From a virus, in the IMG/VR virus record IMGVR_UViG_3300049783_000449, positions 1-39,961 of that record: a stretch of 39,961 bases of DNA; one strand, written 5' to 3'. Position numbers and translations under genes: made by a program. The notes beneath the pieces were generated by a model. It saw nothing but the letters and a program-made list of their open reading frames with translations. It did not search any database and was not told the origin of the DNA. The stretch's first letter is position 1. Each line of letters starts with the position of its first letter. Of the stretch, positions 7,417-16,461 are shown in pieces.

Positions 7417-7902
7417 ATGCCAAGATACAAAGCAGAAAACGGAATACAACTAACACAAGGCTTGTTTTATGAATTTAACAAGCCAGATGCGCCCTACACT
7501 CTTCGCTCAGAAGACTACGTATCTAAAAAAGGGATAGAGTACAAAAGTGTTAGTGCTTTGTATAGAGACTGTAATAGCGAGTACGAAGCCGCTATTCTTA
7601 TTGTAGAAAGCTGGGAGCATTGGAAGAAGCTTTGTTCTCTAGATTGGTTTGTCAAGGGACATGAGACTACTGCTGGTTTACGTTACCAAGGACTAGATGC
7701 TTGGAAAGAAGAACAAGAGCTTCGTAAGAAGTCCGTAAGTGAAAAGATTCTTATGGCTGAAGTTGTTAAGGGTAATGTTACTGCTGCTAAATTCATATAC
7801 GAACAACAGGGTAAGCAAAGTACTAAGGGAAGACCAGAGACTAAAAAGCCTAGAATTAAACAGAGTAATGTAGAAAGTTTGTATGCAAAGGTTAAACGAT
7901 GA
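7417..7902 (+). CDS. Putative terminase small subunit
   Basis: A 161-residue protein directly upstream of the packaging genes. It has a helical middle with Trp-rich segments (SWEHWKKLCSLDWF) and a basic C-terminal tail (KGRPETKKPRIKQ). Position before TerL, size, helical content and basic tail fit a small terminase that recognises phage DNA and loads the motor. No helix-turn-helix is certain by eye, so the call rests mainly on context and resemblance to proteins at this position in marine podoviruses. Its stop overlaps the next start (ATGA). Confidence 0.5.
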   Translation: MPRYKAENGIQLTQGLFYEFNKPDAPYTLRSEDYVSKKGIEYKSVSALYRDCNSEYEAAILIVESWEHWKKLCSLDWFVKGHETTAGLRYQGLDAWKEEQELRKKSVSEKILMAEVVKGNVTAAKFIYEQQGKQSTKGRPETKKPRIKQSNVESLYAKVKR

Positions 7903-8228
7903 GTGTTGAAACAAGTGGGTTAGAACTTTTCTTAGAGTACGTATGGATACCCACAATTGGTTTATTAGGTTGGTTTATTGGAGGATATCTAAACAAGCTA
8001 GATGCAAGGCAATCTCTCTCTGAACAGAAACTAGGAGAGCTTGAATTAAAACTTAACAAAGAGTATTACGATAAAGTGGAGATACAACAACACATAGTAC
8101 GTCCATTACAAACAAGCATTACAGAAACAAGAGAAGAATTAAAAGCTACAAGTAAGATGATTTCTGAAATGCATAGTGACATACGACTCTTAACATTTAA
8201 GATACTAGGTAAGGATGGCAGTGAATGA
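7899..8228 (+). CDS. Membrane-anchored coiled-coil protein
   Basis: A 109-residue protein with one N-terminal membrane segment (about 14-31, WIPTIGLLGWFIGGYL) followed by a long charged helix with heptad-like Leu/Ile spacing (about 38-100). It overlaps both neighbours by four bases, between the TerS candidate and TerL. The topology fits an inner-membrane lysis protein (spanin-like or class III holin-like), which some podoviruses encode beside terminase genes. No partner outer spanin was found, so the lysis role is tentative. Confidence 0.5.
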   Translation: MSVETSGLELFLEYVWIPTIGLLGWFIGGYLNKLDARQSLSEQKLGELELKLNKEYYDKVEIQQHIVRPLQTSITETREELKATSKMISEMHSDIRLLTFKILGKDGSE

Positions 8229-9838
8229 GTATTAATGTAATAAGACAAGAGTGTGAAGACAGTTTGTACACATACGCTCAAATCTTGTTTCCTAATCGGT
8301 ACTTTGGTGACTTGCATAGAGATATGTTTATGTTTTTTGAGAATTCCCTTAATGGAGCACTTAAAGGCGGTGAAGGGGATAATGCAGCAGCCTTAGTACC
8401 TCGTGACCATCAGAAGAGTTTTTGTATTGCTGTAGCGTGTAGTTGGGCTATTACTAAGTTTCCTTGGTTTACTGTTACATATGTTTCTTCTAACCCTACG
8501 TTGTCACAGAGACAGCTTACTGTTATTAAGAATATATTTAAGAGTGAAGCACATAGAGAGCTTTGGCCTGAAATGTTAAATTATGAGATACATCCTAGAA
8601 CCAAAGACTACGAGCATAAACCTACAGGTACATGGACTATTAGTGAGATAGCTATAGACCACCCAGAACGTCCTAAGAGTGAGAAAGACCCCACAGTAGC
8701 AGCAACTAGTGCTAAGAGTACAAACACTGGTGCTCACTATAAGATGTGTATATTTGATGACTTAGTAACTAACGAAAACTACCGAAGTGCAGCAGAGCGA
8801 GAAGACATTAAAGAGGTATATCAGTCTTATGCTTCAATTGCCACAACAGGTAGTATTAAGTGGATGGTTGGTACTAGGTATGGGGATAATGACCTATACG
8901 GGGACTTGAAGGAAAAAGAATACGAAGTATTTGATGCAGAAGGTAATTGCACAGAAACAAGACCTCTTTGGAAATGGTTTGAACGGACAGTAGAAGACAG
9001 TAAGCATAAAGATGGTAGTGGTACGTTTGTATGGCCTAGACAGCAAATGCCTGATGGCAACTGGTATGGCTTTAACAGGACAGAACTAAGTAAGAAGCGT
9101 AGTGAAGCATTTAATTTAATACTTTACTACTGCCAGTACTACAATGACCCTAACGCTGCTGCTGTAGATAAGATTACTAACAGTTGCTTTATGTATATGC
9201 AGCCTCAGATGTTAGAACAACGACAAGGTAAGTGGTGGTATGGTACTAAAGAACTTAAAGTGTTTTGTGGTATGGATTTGGCTTTCTCTGAAGGAAGTGG
9301 AGCCAAGAAGGTTAAACGAGACTACACAGCTATTGCTGTTATTGCATGGGATGCAGACGGGTATTTATATGTTCTTGACCTCCAAAGATTTCAAACAGAC
9401 AGAGCAGAAGTCTATTACGACAAAGTAATTGAACTTCATCAGTATTGGAACTTCAGAGAAGTTACTGTTGAAACAAATGCTGGTGGTAATGTAATAGCTA
9501 ACTTTGTACAAGATGAGGTACGTAAAGCTGGTGAGACTCTTGTAGTTAAACATCAAACTAAAAACCAGAGAGAAGGCAGTAAGGAAGAGCGTAATGCTCA
9601 GTTGTTTGAGCCTTTGTACAGAGGTAAGAGTGTTTATCATACTAAGGGTGGCTACACTCGTTTACTTGAAGAAGAGTTAAGACTAAACAAACCACCACAT
9701 GATGACTTAAAAGATGCCTTATGGATAGCTGTTAGTAACAGTACACGAATGAGTAAGCCTAAGTTTGCCACTAACAGAAACAGAAATGTAGTGAAAGCAG
9801 AGAGTAGGTTTTTAAATAGAGGAAGAAAGAGAGCTTAA
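8225..9838 (+). CDS. terL: Terminase large subunit (packaging ATPase/nuclease)
   Basis: A 537-residue packaging motor that pumps DNA into the prohead and cuts it. The ATPase domain has a Walker A-like motif VPRDHQKS (58-65, in place of the usual Gly-rich form) and Walker B IFDD (176-179). The RNase H-like nuclease domain shows CGMDLAF (D351) and, near the C-terminus, HDDLKDALW (D493/D494). Length matches T7 gp19-type terminases. The C-terminal end is basic (NRGRKRA). It starts in an ATGA overlap and its stop overlaps the portal start (TAATG). Confidence 0.92.
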   Translation: MSINVIRQECEDSLYTYAQILFPNRYFGDLHRDMFMFFENSLNGALKGGEGDNAAALVPRDHQKSFCIAVACSWAITKFPWFTVTYVSSNPTLSQRQLTVIKNIFKSEAHRELWPEMLNYEIHPRTKDYEHKPTGTWTISEIAIDHPERPKSEKDPTVAATSAKSTNTGAHYKMCIFDDLVTNENYRSAAEREDIKEVYQSYASIATTGSIKWMVGTRYGDNDLYGDLKEKEYEVFDAEGNCTETRPLWKWFERTVEDSKHKDGSGTFVWPRQQMPDGNWYGFNRTELSKKRSEAFNLILYYCQYYNDPNAAAVDKITNSCFMYMQPQMLEQRQGKWWYGTKELKVFCGMDLAFSEGSGAKKVKRDYTAIAVIAWDADGYLYVLDLQRFQTDRAEVYYDKVIELHQYWNFREVTVETNAGGNVIANFVQDEVRKAGETLVVKHQTKNQREGSKEERNAQLFEPLYRGKSVYHTKGGYTRLLEEELRLNKPPHDDLKDALWIAVSNSTRMSKPKFATNRNRNVVKAESRFLNRGRKRA

Positions 9839-11604
9839 TGATTACACTCAATTACAGCAACAAACCTAAACTAGCAAATGAAATTGCATTGTATAAGCAT
9901 GAATGGAACAGTGTACGTACAAGTGCTTGTGATATGTGGGCAGAGATTGATAGTTACATCCACGCTACAGATACTTCTATGCTTGAAGGTGGAGAGTTCT
10001 TTGACCACAAAACATTCATTCCTATTATTTCTGAAATACATGAAGACCTAATAGCTATTATATTTTCCACTGTCTTTCCACATGAAGATTGGCTTAGTTG
10101 GAAGGGTTATGATGCTAAGGCTATTGCTACAGAGAAGCGTAGAAAGCTTATCTCCATGATTAAGCAAGTACATGCACTTAATGGTTTTAGTACTACTTTC
10201 CGTAAGGTTATTGATGACTTAGTACGTTATGGTAATTGTTTTGTAAAGGTGGACTTTGTTAATGAAACAGAAATGGAAGATGATGAGATTGTCACTGGTT
10301 TCCTTGGTCCAAAGCCTATTCGTATTAGTCCTTATGATATTGTTTTTAATCCAACTTTTGCAGAGTTTAAGAAAACCCCGAAGATAATTACAAGTCTTCT
10401 TCCTACAGGTGAGTTTAAAGAGTTTGTAGATAGCCTAGGTGACAAGAGTAAGATAGATGAAGGGACACTATCTCTTTTACTCAATCGTCGAGCAGGGGCC
10501 AGTACAGACAACTCAGACAGGTATAAAGACGCACAGTACATACCAGCGGGGTTTGGTACTATTAAGGAGTACTACACGAGTGGAATGATTGAGCTGTTAT
10601 GGTTCTATGGTGATGTCTATGATGAAGAAACACAAGAAGTACACAAGGGTAGGTGCGTTATAGTTGTTGATGGCAACACTGTTGTCTATGACGAATTTGA
10701 ACCTAAGACTAAGATATTCAAAGGTAGTTGGAAACCTCGTCCTGATAGTTTGTGGAGTCAAGGCCCGTTAGATAATCTAATTGGTATTAACTACATGATT
10801 AACCACAGAGAGAATTCTAAAAATGACTCTATTGATAAGTTTGCTAATCCAGATAGGGCTTACGTAGGTGATGTAGAAGAGATATACGACGAAGTAACAG
10901 GTCAGACTAAGTACATTATGCCTGAAGGTGGAAGTGTACAAGACATCGTTCCTGATGCAACTGTCCTGACGTATGACAACCAAATAACAATGCATACAGA
11001 AATGGCTCGTAGAGCAGCACGTATTCCTCAGCAACTAACAGGCTTTAAGACCTCTGGTGAAAAGACAGCCTTTGAAGTACAAAACTTAAACGATGGTGCT
11101 TTCAGAGGGTTTATTAATAAGGCTATGCAGTTTGAAGAAGATGTTATTGAGCCTTGTGTTACAGCAGAACTACGAGTAGCGAGAGAGAATTTTAGTACGG
11201 TTATTAGTGTTTTAGAAGAAGATGAAGAAGGTATTATTAGTGTACTAGAAGTAACAGAGGAAGACCTTAGCAGTAATGGTAAGCTTATCCCCTTTGGAGC
11301 TAGACGCTTTGCACGTAACCTACAACAGCTTGCAGCACTACAAAACCTTAATCAGAGTGGTATGTATCAGATATTTGGTAAGCACTTCAACACATACGAC
11401 TTAGCTCGTGTATGGGAGACTTTGAATGGCTTTGAAAACTACCAAGTAATTACTAAGTTTGCTGCTATTGATGAGGCTATGGAAGAACAGGAAGCAACAA
11501 TGCTTGCACAACAAGAAATGGAGCAAGGCATGGCACAACCAAGTCCAATAGAAATGCAGATGGATGCAGAGATGGATGCTGAAATGGAGATGGGTAATGA
11601 GTGA
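9838..11604 (+). CDS. Portal protein (head-tail connector)
   Basis: A 588-residue portal that forms the dodecameric ring at one capsid vertex. Its position directly after TerL, its length and its long helical stretches fit the family. Recognisable portal-like segments include DDLVRYGNCFVKVD (about 125-138) and PQQLTGFKTSGEKTAFEVQNL (about 398-418). The C-terminus is Met/Glu/Gln-rich (about 545-588), as in T7-group portals where it projects into the head. It overlaps the next gene by eight bases. Confidence 0.85.
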   Translation: MITLNYSNKPKLANEIALYKHEWNSVRTSACDMWAEIDSYIHATDTSMLEGGEFFDHKTFIPIISEIHEDLIAIIFSTVFPHEDWLSWKGYDAKAIATEKRRKLISMIKQVHALNGFSTTFRKVIDDLVRYGNCFVKVDFVNETEMEDDEIVTGFLGPKPIRISPYDIVFNPTFAEFKKTPKIITSLLPTGEFKEFVDSLGDKSKIDEGTLSLLLNRRAGASTDNSDRYKDAQYIPAGFGTIKEYYTSGMIELLWFYGDVYDEETQEVHKGRCVIVVDGNTVVYDEFEPKTKIFKGSWKPRPDSLWSQGPLDNLIGINYMINHRENSKNDSIDKFANPDRAYVGDVEEIYDEVTGQTKYIMPEGGSVQDIVPDATVLTYDNQITMHTEMARRAARIPQQLTGFKTSGEKTAFEVQNLNDGAFRGFINKAMQFEEDVIEPCVTAELRVARENFSTVISVLEEDEEGIISVLEVTEEDLSSNGKLIPFGARRFARNLQQLAALQNLNQSGMYQIFGKHFNTYDLARVWETLNGFENYQVITKFAAIDEAMEEQEATMLAQQEMEQGMAQPSPIEMQMDAEMDAEMEMGNE

Positions 11605-11875
11605 GTTTAAAGTTCCAAAGTTTCTATCAAAAAGTTTTAATTCTGCAACAGATGAGAAGAGAGGAAAACTAATAACAGGATACAAGTCATGGTATGACAC
11701 GGATATGACTGCTATGTGGATAGAGAGTTTTAAATCAAGGATTGAGGAGTTAATCAGAGAAGAAGAACTTGCTGTTCCTAGTAATAGTTTTGAATTCCAA
11801 CATCAAGTTATTTCTAATCGAGCAGAGCGATTAATACTACGTTCTTTAATCAAAGAAATGAATTACAAAGTTTAA
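11597..11875 (+). CDS. Hypothetical protein, 92 aa
   Basis: Unknown, polar, probably helical protein between portal and scaffold. I chose the ATG at 11597, which overlaps the portal stop by eight bases and has GAGATGGG upstream; an earlier in-frame start at 11564 lies inside the portal gene and would give an unlikely Trp-rich leader. Position suggests a head-assembly accessory role, but no motif supports one. Confidence 0.6.
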   Translation: MSEFKVPKFLSKSFNSATDEKRGKLITGYKSWYDTDMTAMWIESFKSRIEELIREEELAVPSNSFEFQHQVISNRAERLILRSLIKEMNYKV

Positions 11876-11885
11876 TAGGAATAAT

Positions 11886-12032
11886 ATGGTTACGGGTTTA
11901 TACGCAAACATCCATGCTAAGAAGAAAAGAATTGCTGCTGGTAGTGGTGAGAAAATGAAAAAGAAAGGAGCTAAAGGCGCTCCCACCGATAAACAATTTA
12001 CTAGAGCTGCTAAAACAGCTAAGAAGAAATAA
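11886..12032 (+). CDS. Lys-rich small protein, 48 aa
   Basis: A 48-residue basic protein starting MVTGLYANIHAKKKRIAAGSG and ending AAKTAKKK. Similar Lys-rich proteins with a GLYANI(H/N)AK start lie between portal and scaffold in many podoviruses, as I recall. It has AGGA upstream of the ATG. The charge suggests nucleic-acid or scaffold contacts during head assembly, but the function is unknown. Confidence 0.7.
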   Translation: MVTGLYANIHAKKKRIAAGSGEKMKKKGAKGAPTDKQFTRAAKTAKKK

Positions 12033-12034
12033 TT

Positions 12035-12136
12035 ATGATGGGTAAAACTACATACAAAGCAACTAAAAAAGCTCCAGCTCCTAAATCAAAGAAGCCAGCT
12101 ATGACTAAAACTTCAATGAAAATGAAAAAGAAATAG
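12035..12136 (+). CDS. Lys-rich peptide, 33 aa
   Basis: A 33-residue very basic peptide (14 Lys by count) starting two bases after the previous stop, with two consecutive ATG codons (12035 and 12038). It shares the KK-rich, Ala/Pro-rich style of its neighbour and may be a diverged companion. Composition makes chance coding possible, but its tight packing between two genes in the same direction supports it. Confidence 0.5.
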   Translation: MMGKTTYKATKKAPAPKSKKPAMTKTSMKMKKK

Positions 12137-12145
12137 GAATTATTA

Positions 12146-12853
12146 ATGTCTGACCAAGACTTGAAACAAGAACCAATTGCTGACAAAGCACAACCATTAT
12201 TTACTATAGGTGATAGGAACTTTAGTAAGGATGATGCAGTAAATAAGATTACTAATGCTGATTCTTTTATTGAACAACTAAAAGCTGAAAGTAAAACTAA
12301 AGACGAAGAACTAGCTCAACTGAGAGCGCAGATTGACCAATCTACGAAATTAGACGATGCCTTGGCACGTATGAATTCTCAGGGAACAGGTGAAACGCCA
12401 AATCAAGAAGCACCCACCAGTGCCATTGATATAGAGGCTCTAAAGAAAGAACTATTAGGTACGATGTCTGAATCCCTTTCAAAGAAAGAACAAGACACCT
12501 TATCTCAGAAGAACCAAGAGGATAGCATTAGTGCTGCTCAAGCGGTTTATGGTGACGCTTATGAGAGTAAATTGAGGGAGAGAGCAAAGCAACTAGGTAT
12601 GTCTGATGCAGATATTATCTCTGAAGCTAGTGCTAATCCTAAAAAGTTTAAGTCCTTGTTTGGCTTAGATAAACAAAATACAGCATCACCTTCTCTTAAT
12701 TTTGGTGGCAGTGTACCTCGTACTAACAACGAAGCACTTGTTCTCAATCTTGGAGGTTTTAGTACATCAGAAAAAGTATCTAACTTAAAGAAAACTTTTG
12801 ACTCTTATGCTAAAAAATATGGTGTTGACCCTGAATCATTGTACAAATTTTAA
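12146..12853 (+). CDS. Capsid assembly scaffolding protein
   Basis: A 235-residue acidic protein with an extended helical region (about 35-65, KAESKTKDEELAQLRAQIDQ) and Gln/Glu/Lys-rich segments, ending in a short basic helix. Position between portal and capsid, length and composition fit the T7 gp9-type scaffold that guides capsid assembly and leaves before or during packaging. AGGA precedes the ATG. Confidence 0.8.
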   Translation: MSDQDLKQEPIADKAQPLFTIGDRNFSKDDAVNKITNADSFIEQLKAESKTKDEELAQLRAQIDQSTKLDDALARMNSQGTGETPNQEAPTSAIDIEALKKELLGTMSESLSKKEQDTLSQKNQEDSISAAQAVYGDAYESKLRERAKQLGMSDADIISEASANPKKFKSLFGLDKQNTASPSLNFGGSVPRTNNEALVLNLGGFSTSEKVSNLKKTFDSYAKKYGVDPESLYKF

Positions 12854-12862
12854 GGAATAAAT

Positions 12863-13828
12863 ATGTCTTACGTATCTTCACAAAACCCCAATATAATCCG
12901 TCAGGAAATCTATGACGGTCAACTAGTAAAATCATTAGATGATTGGCTAGTAGGTCGTCCCCTTTTCGATGACAAGACAGGCATCTTCGGTGATGGTGAC
13001 ACATTAAAGATTACCAAAACTGGTGACAGAGCCTTGTCTAACTACTCAGAAGACACTGGTGTAGACTTTAGTAAAATGGCTACTAGCCGCGTTGAGCTTG
13101 CAGTAACAGACTATAAGCAAGACGGTTGGTACATGACTGACAAGCAGAAGCAAGATGGTCATCAGGCTATGGCTTTTTTTGCTGAGAACGTTCGTAAAAG
13201 CTCTATTGCTTTTGAGCGTGACATTGAGAAGTCAGTATTAGCAGTTGCTAACCAGCAGACTCTTGGAGACCGTAACTTAATTAATGGTCAACCTCACCGT
13301 TTTGCTGGTAGTGGTACAAGTGGTAACTTAGCATTACAAGATATTGCTAACTTAAAGCTTTCTTTTGACTTAGCTTTAGTTCCTGAAGGTAATCGTGTGT
13401 TAATCATTAACCCACAACAGGAATTTGAAATTAACAAGTTGTTAAACATTGTTGCTGTTTCTGATGGTAGTACTTTCAACAAAGACTTTGATGGCCTTAT
13501 CCAAACTGGTTTTGGTGACAAGCTTAACTTTGTTCGTAACATCTACGGCTTTAACATTATGATTAGCCACAACCTTCCTGCTATTACAGCAGAAACAATT
13601 GTAAAAGCTGATAATACAGGCAGTGCTACATACACTGGACAAGCTATGATTGCAATGTCTATGGCTTCTGCTGACGATATGCCTTTCATGGGGGTTATAC
13701 GTCAACGTCCTGCTTCTGAGTTTTTCCGTAACAGTACAATGAAGCGTGATGAGTACTCTACTACTTGTCGTTATGGTTTTGCATTAAAACGTGCTGAAAC
13801 TCTTGCGGTAATCGTAACTCCAACTTAA
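12863..13828 (+). CDS. Major capsid protein
   Basis: A 321-residue coat protein, immediately after the scaffold gene and within the size range of T7-group capsids. The sequence reads as an HK97-fold shell protein: an N-terminal arm, a beta-rich E-loop-like region (about 45-75, GDGDTLKITKTGDRALSNY), a long spine-like helix (about 95-130, ending KSVLAVANQ) and an A-domain core with GNRVLIINP (about 173-181). A strong AAGGA lies before the ATG. The downstream hairpin may raise or end the transcript. Confidence 0.85.
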   Translation: MSYVSSQNPNIIRQEIYDGQLVKSLDDWLVGRPLFDDKTGIFGDGDTLKITKTGDRALSNYSEDTGVDFSKMATSRVELAVTDYKQDGWYMTDKQKQDGHQAMAFFAENVRKSSIAFERDIEKSVLAVANQQTLGDRNLINGQPHRFAGSGTSGNLALQDIANLKLSFDLALVPEGNRVLIINPQQEFEINKLLNIVAVSDGSTFNKDFDGLIQTGFGDKLNFVRNIYGFNIMISHNLPAITAETIVKADNTGSATYTGQAMIAMSMASADDMPFMGVIRQRPASEFFRNSTMKRDEYSTTCRYGFALKRAETLAVIVTPT

Positions 13829-13842
13829 TAGGAATATAAAAT

Positions 13843-14268
13843 ATGTCTGCACAACCTTTAAATCTATATGATGTTAACCAATACACTGCTTCCGTCAATG
13901 GTGCTCAAGTAGGGCAGGTAGGTACTACCCGTACTCTTGAATACCGTTTTGATGTAGGTAGTTTGCCTACTACTGGCGCTAATGGCCCACAGATTACAAT
14001 GCCTGTTGGCGCTATAATCCGTAGTGGTAGTCTTATTATTGAGTCTGCTCTGTCTGGTGGAACTAACATTACCCTTGGTGTTTCAACCCCTGCTGGTGTT
14101 GTTACAGATGCTGATGGTTTACTAGCAGCTAACACGGGTACTACAGGTGTTATTGCTTTTGCTGGTGCCTTGTTAGGTACAGCACTTGCTGCTGAAGGCC
14201 AACTTACCGTAGCTACTTCACGTACGGCTGGTGTTGTTAAAGTTGTTATAGTTTACGACTTGTATTAA
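13843..14268 (+). CDS. Head-associated structural protein
   Basis: A 141-residue beta-rich protein with Gly/Thr/Ala-rich composition and no charged coils, located right after the capsid gene. Proteins of this size and composition at this position often decorate the capsid or plug its surface. It contains TLEYRFDVGSLPTTGANG (about 30-47), a style seen in phage head proteins. The exact role cannot be read from the sequence. Confidence 0.55.
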   Translation: MSAQPLNLYDVNQYTASVNGAQVGQVGTTRTLEYRFDVGSLPTTGANGPQITMPVGAIIRSGSLIIESALSGGTNITLGVSTPAGVVTDADGLLAANTGTTGVIAFAGALLGTALAAEGQLTVATSRTAGVVKVVIVYDLY

Positions 14269-14290
14269 GAGTTAATATTTCATAGGGAGC

Positions 14291-14310
14291 GGGAAGGGAT
14301 TCCTTTTCCC
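14291..14310 (+). terminator. Hairpin after capsid genes, weak terminator
   Basis: GGGAAGGG pairs with CCTTTTCC plus the next C (eight pairs, two of them G-U) around a four-base loop, followed by TATTATAATATTTATT rather than a clean T-run. It may partially end the highly expressed head transcript, or stabilise its 3' end. The following TATAAT could serve a downstream promoter, but no -35 is clear. Confidence 0.4.
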
Positions 14311-14336
14311 TATTATAATATTTATTGGAGAGAATG

Positions 14337-15116
14337 ATGCAATTAACACTTTTAGAAGTTGTCCAACAGTACCTAGATGCTACAAGTGGTTTCTATGTGG
14401 ACAGTATATTTGATAATGATGAAGCACAACAAGTAGCTAATATAGCAGAACGTATCTATTACGAAATGGTACAAGAGTTTCCTAACTTATTATTTGTACA
14501 GAAAGATGTAACACTAGATGCAGTAAGTGATGTAACTAAGCCTAATTTTCTTTTAATACCTAGTGCTGTACAGAACATTAAAGATAGTGAGTTGTTTTAC
14601 AACGTATCAGAAACAGGTGACTTACAATACAAAGCATTAAAGTACTGTGCTCCTTTAGAGTTTATGAGTATTACTGCTCAGTACAGTTCTAAAGATACAA
14701 GTGTAGATGTTATTACTGGATTTGATAATCAAAAGCTTCCTGTTATTAATGATGAGTGGCCTACGTACTTTACATCCTTTGATGGCAAATACATTGTAAC
14801 TAATGCTTACAACAGTGAATATGACACAACAATGCAAGCCAGTAAGACAAGAGTACTAGTTACACAGATGCCTGTCTTCCTCAGACAAGATGCTTTCCTT
14901 ATACCTATCCCACAACATCTTAGTACTACGTATTTGGCTATGGTGTTAAGTGAGTGCTTTAACCTTGTATACCAACAGCCTAATGCAATGCTTAATCAAA
15001 AGGCTCGTAAGCTTAGAATTAAAATGCAGCAGGCAAGCCAAGTATTAGGTAGTGGGGGTAGAGCTAAACAGTCTTATGGTAAACGTAATGCTGTATCAAG
15101 GAAAAGCAGACGATGA
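14337..15116 (+). CDS. Tail adaptor (tail tubular protein A-like)
   Basis: A 259-residue protein that by position and style matches T7 gp11-type adaptors, which join portal and nozzle. It starts with a helical segment (LLEVVQQYLD), has a beta-rich middle, and ends with two long helices (TTYLAMVLSECFNLVYQQPN) and a basic tail with Arg/Lys clusters. I chose the ATG at 14337 because GGAG is six bases upstream; ATG at 14334 and TTG at 14325 are too close or within the ribosome site. It overlaps the next gene (ATGA). Confidence 0.75.
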   Translation: MQLTLLEVVQQYLDATSGFYVDSIFDNDEAQQVANIAERIYYEMVQEFPNLLFVQKDVTLDAVSDVTKPNFLLIPSAVQNIKDSELFYNVSETGDLQYKALKYCAPLEFMSITAQYSSKDTSVDVITGFDNQKLPVINDEWPTYFTSFDGKYIVTNAYNSEYDTTMQASKTRVLVTQMPVFLRQDAFLIPIPQHLSTTYLAMVLSECFNLVYQQPNAMLNQKARKLRIKMQQASQVLGSGGRAKQSYGKRNAVSRKSRR

Positions 15117-15478
15117 GTGATGATATATTTCAAAAAGATTTAGTAACAGTTGAAGGCGCTAAGTATTCCCTCCTGTACTCTCCTCTACGGCTATATCACT
15201 TCAGTAGTAAAGGCAATACACCTCTTGAGCTAATGGGTGGCTTCATGTGCCGTACAGAAGCTCTTACGCAGTTTGAAAGGTATAACAGGAGGTTGGCTTT
15301 AACAGCAGAAGTAATTCGTGTAAAACTAGCAGAGGATGTTTTACTTGATGACCTTAATTCAAAGGTTGAATTGTTAAGCTATGCAGAGCAACACAACATA
15401 GACGTACCTAATGCTCTTTCTCATCCTAAACAGATAAAGAAAATGTTAAAAGCTAGTTTATCAGAAGGTGGTGTGTAA
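15113..15478 (+). CDS. Hypothetical tail-module protein, 121 aa
   Basis: Unknown protein between the adaptor and the nozzle genes, overlapping both (ATGA and TAATG). It is mixed alpha/beta with a helical C-terminal half. Position suggests a tail assembly or completion role. No domain, membrane segment or signal peptide is visible. Confidence 0.6.
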   Translation: MSDDIFQKDLVTVEGAKYSLLYSPLRLYHFSSKGNTPLELMGGFMCRTEALTQFERYNRRLALTAEVIRVKLAEDVLLDDLNSKVELLSYAEQHNIDVPNALSHPKQIKKMLKASLSEGGV

Positions 15479-16461
15479 TGAGGGCTGCTGGTCAAAAAGA
15501 ATACGTTAACTTAGCTAAAGGTTTAATTACAGAAGTAAGCCCTTTATCTTTTCCTGATGGGGCAACAAGTAATGAATTGAACTTTACTGTTAACAAAGAT
15601 GGTTTAGTAAGAGAACGCAGAAAAGGGTTTAGTTACATCTACCCTCTTAACACATTTGCAGGAGCTACAAGCAAACTTGAAAACTTGTTCTACTGGAGAG
15701 GAAGTAAGTATGCCATTGCTATACTAACTAATGCTGTTCCAGAAACTTTTTTAAGAGTTCATGCAATAGATGCAAACTTTACAGCCATTGCAGATGTCAA
15801 AATAGCTGATGCTGTAGTTAGTACACAGATAGCCGAATTAACAAACTTCCTAGTAATTACTCTTTCCAACAGTGACAAACCTATTCTTCTTGAATACTTT
15901 CCGGCTACAGACACCATAGTTGTTAACACAGTTAGCTTGCATGTAAGAGACTTTGAGTTAGTTAATGACGGTTTAACTGTTTCAGAAACACCTGTTACTC
16001 TTACAGGTAATCATAATTACAACTTGTTTAATGCAGGTTGGTTTGTAAGTAAAAGGGATGAGGACACAAGTGGACACCCTTTAACATCCACCGTTACTAT
16101 TTACTTTAATGCTTTTTCTAAATACCCCAGCAATGCAGATAGTGTTGGTGTAGGTATGATTACTAATGCAACAGGAGACCTTACTTTTGACCCTGTGTAT
16201 GTACGTGATGCGGGTTTAGGTAATAGCCTTTCTCCTAGAGGTCATTACGTATTTCCTATTGATAATTACAACAGAGCAAGCAAGCTAACAGCTCCTAATT
16301 TAGATGGGGCACCTAGTACCACGCTAGCTGTCTTAGGAACAATTACATTGTCAGGCACACCTTCTTACGACCCTAATGTACCAAATACAGGTGGTGGTGG
16401 AGGAACAGTACCATTTGACCCTTACCCTGAAGAAGCACCAGCAGGAGGAGAAGTACCTTAA
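15478..16461 (+). CDS. Tail nozzle, N-terminal half (gp12-like, split)
   Basis: A 327-residue beta-rich protein resembling the N-terminal half of T7 gp12-type nozzle proteins (tail tubular protein B): VNLAKGLITEVSPLSFPDGATSNELNF (about 11-37) is the typical family start. It ends in a Gly/Pro-rich linker (GGGGGTVPFDPYPEE). In T7-group phages the nozzle is one protein of about 700-800 residues. Here a TAA lies in the linker and the next ORF restarts in the overlapping ATG. The two halves add up to 733 residues, so they probably assemble into one nozzle. Confidence 0.75.
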   Translation: MRAAGQKEYVNLAKGLITEVSPLSFPDGATSNELNFTVNKDGLVRERRKGFSYIYPLNTFAGATSKLENLFYWRGSKYAIAILTNAVPETFLRVHAIDANFTAIADVKIADAVVSTQIAELTNFLVITLSNSDKPILLEYFPATDTIVVNTVSLHVRDFELVNDGLTVSETPVTLTGNHNYNLFNAGWFVSKRDEDTSGHPLTSTVTIYFNAFSKYPSNADSVGVGMITNATGDLTFDPVYVRDAGLGNSLSPRGHYVFPIDNYNRASKLTAPNLDGAPSTTLAVLGTITLSGTPSYDPNVPNTGGGGGTVPFDPYPEEAPAGGEVP

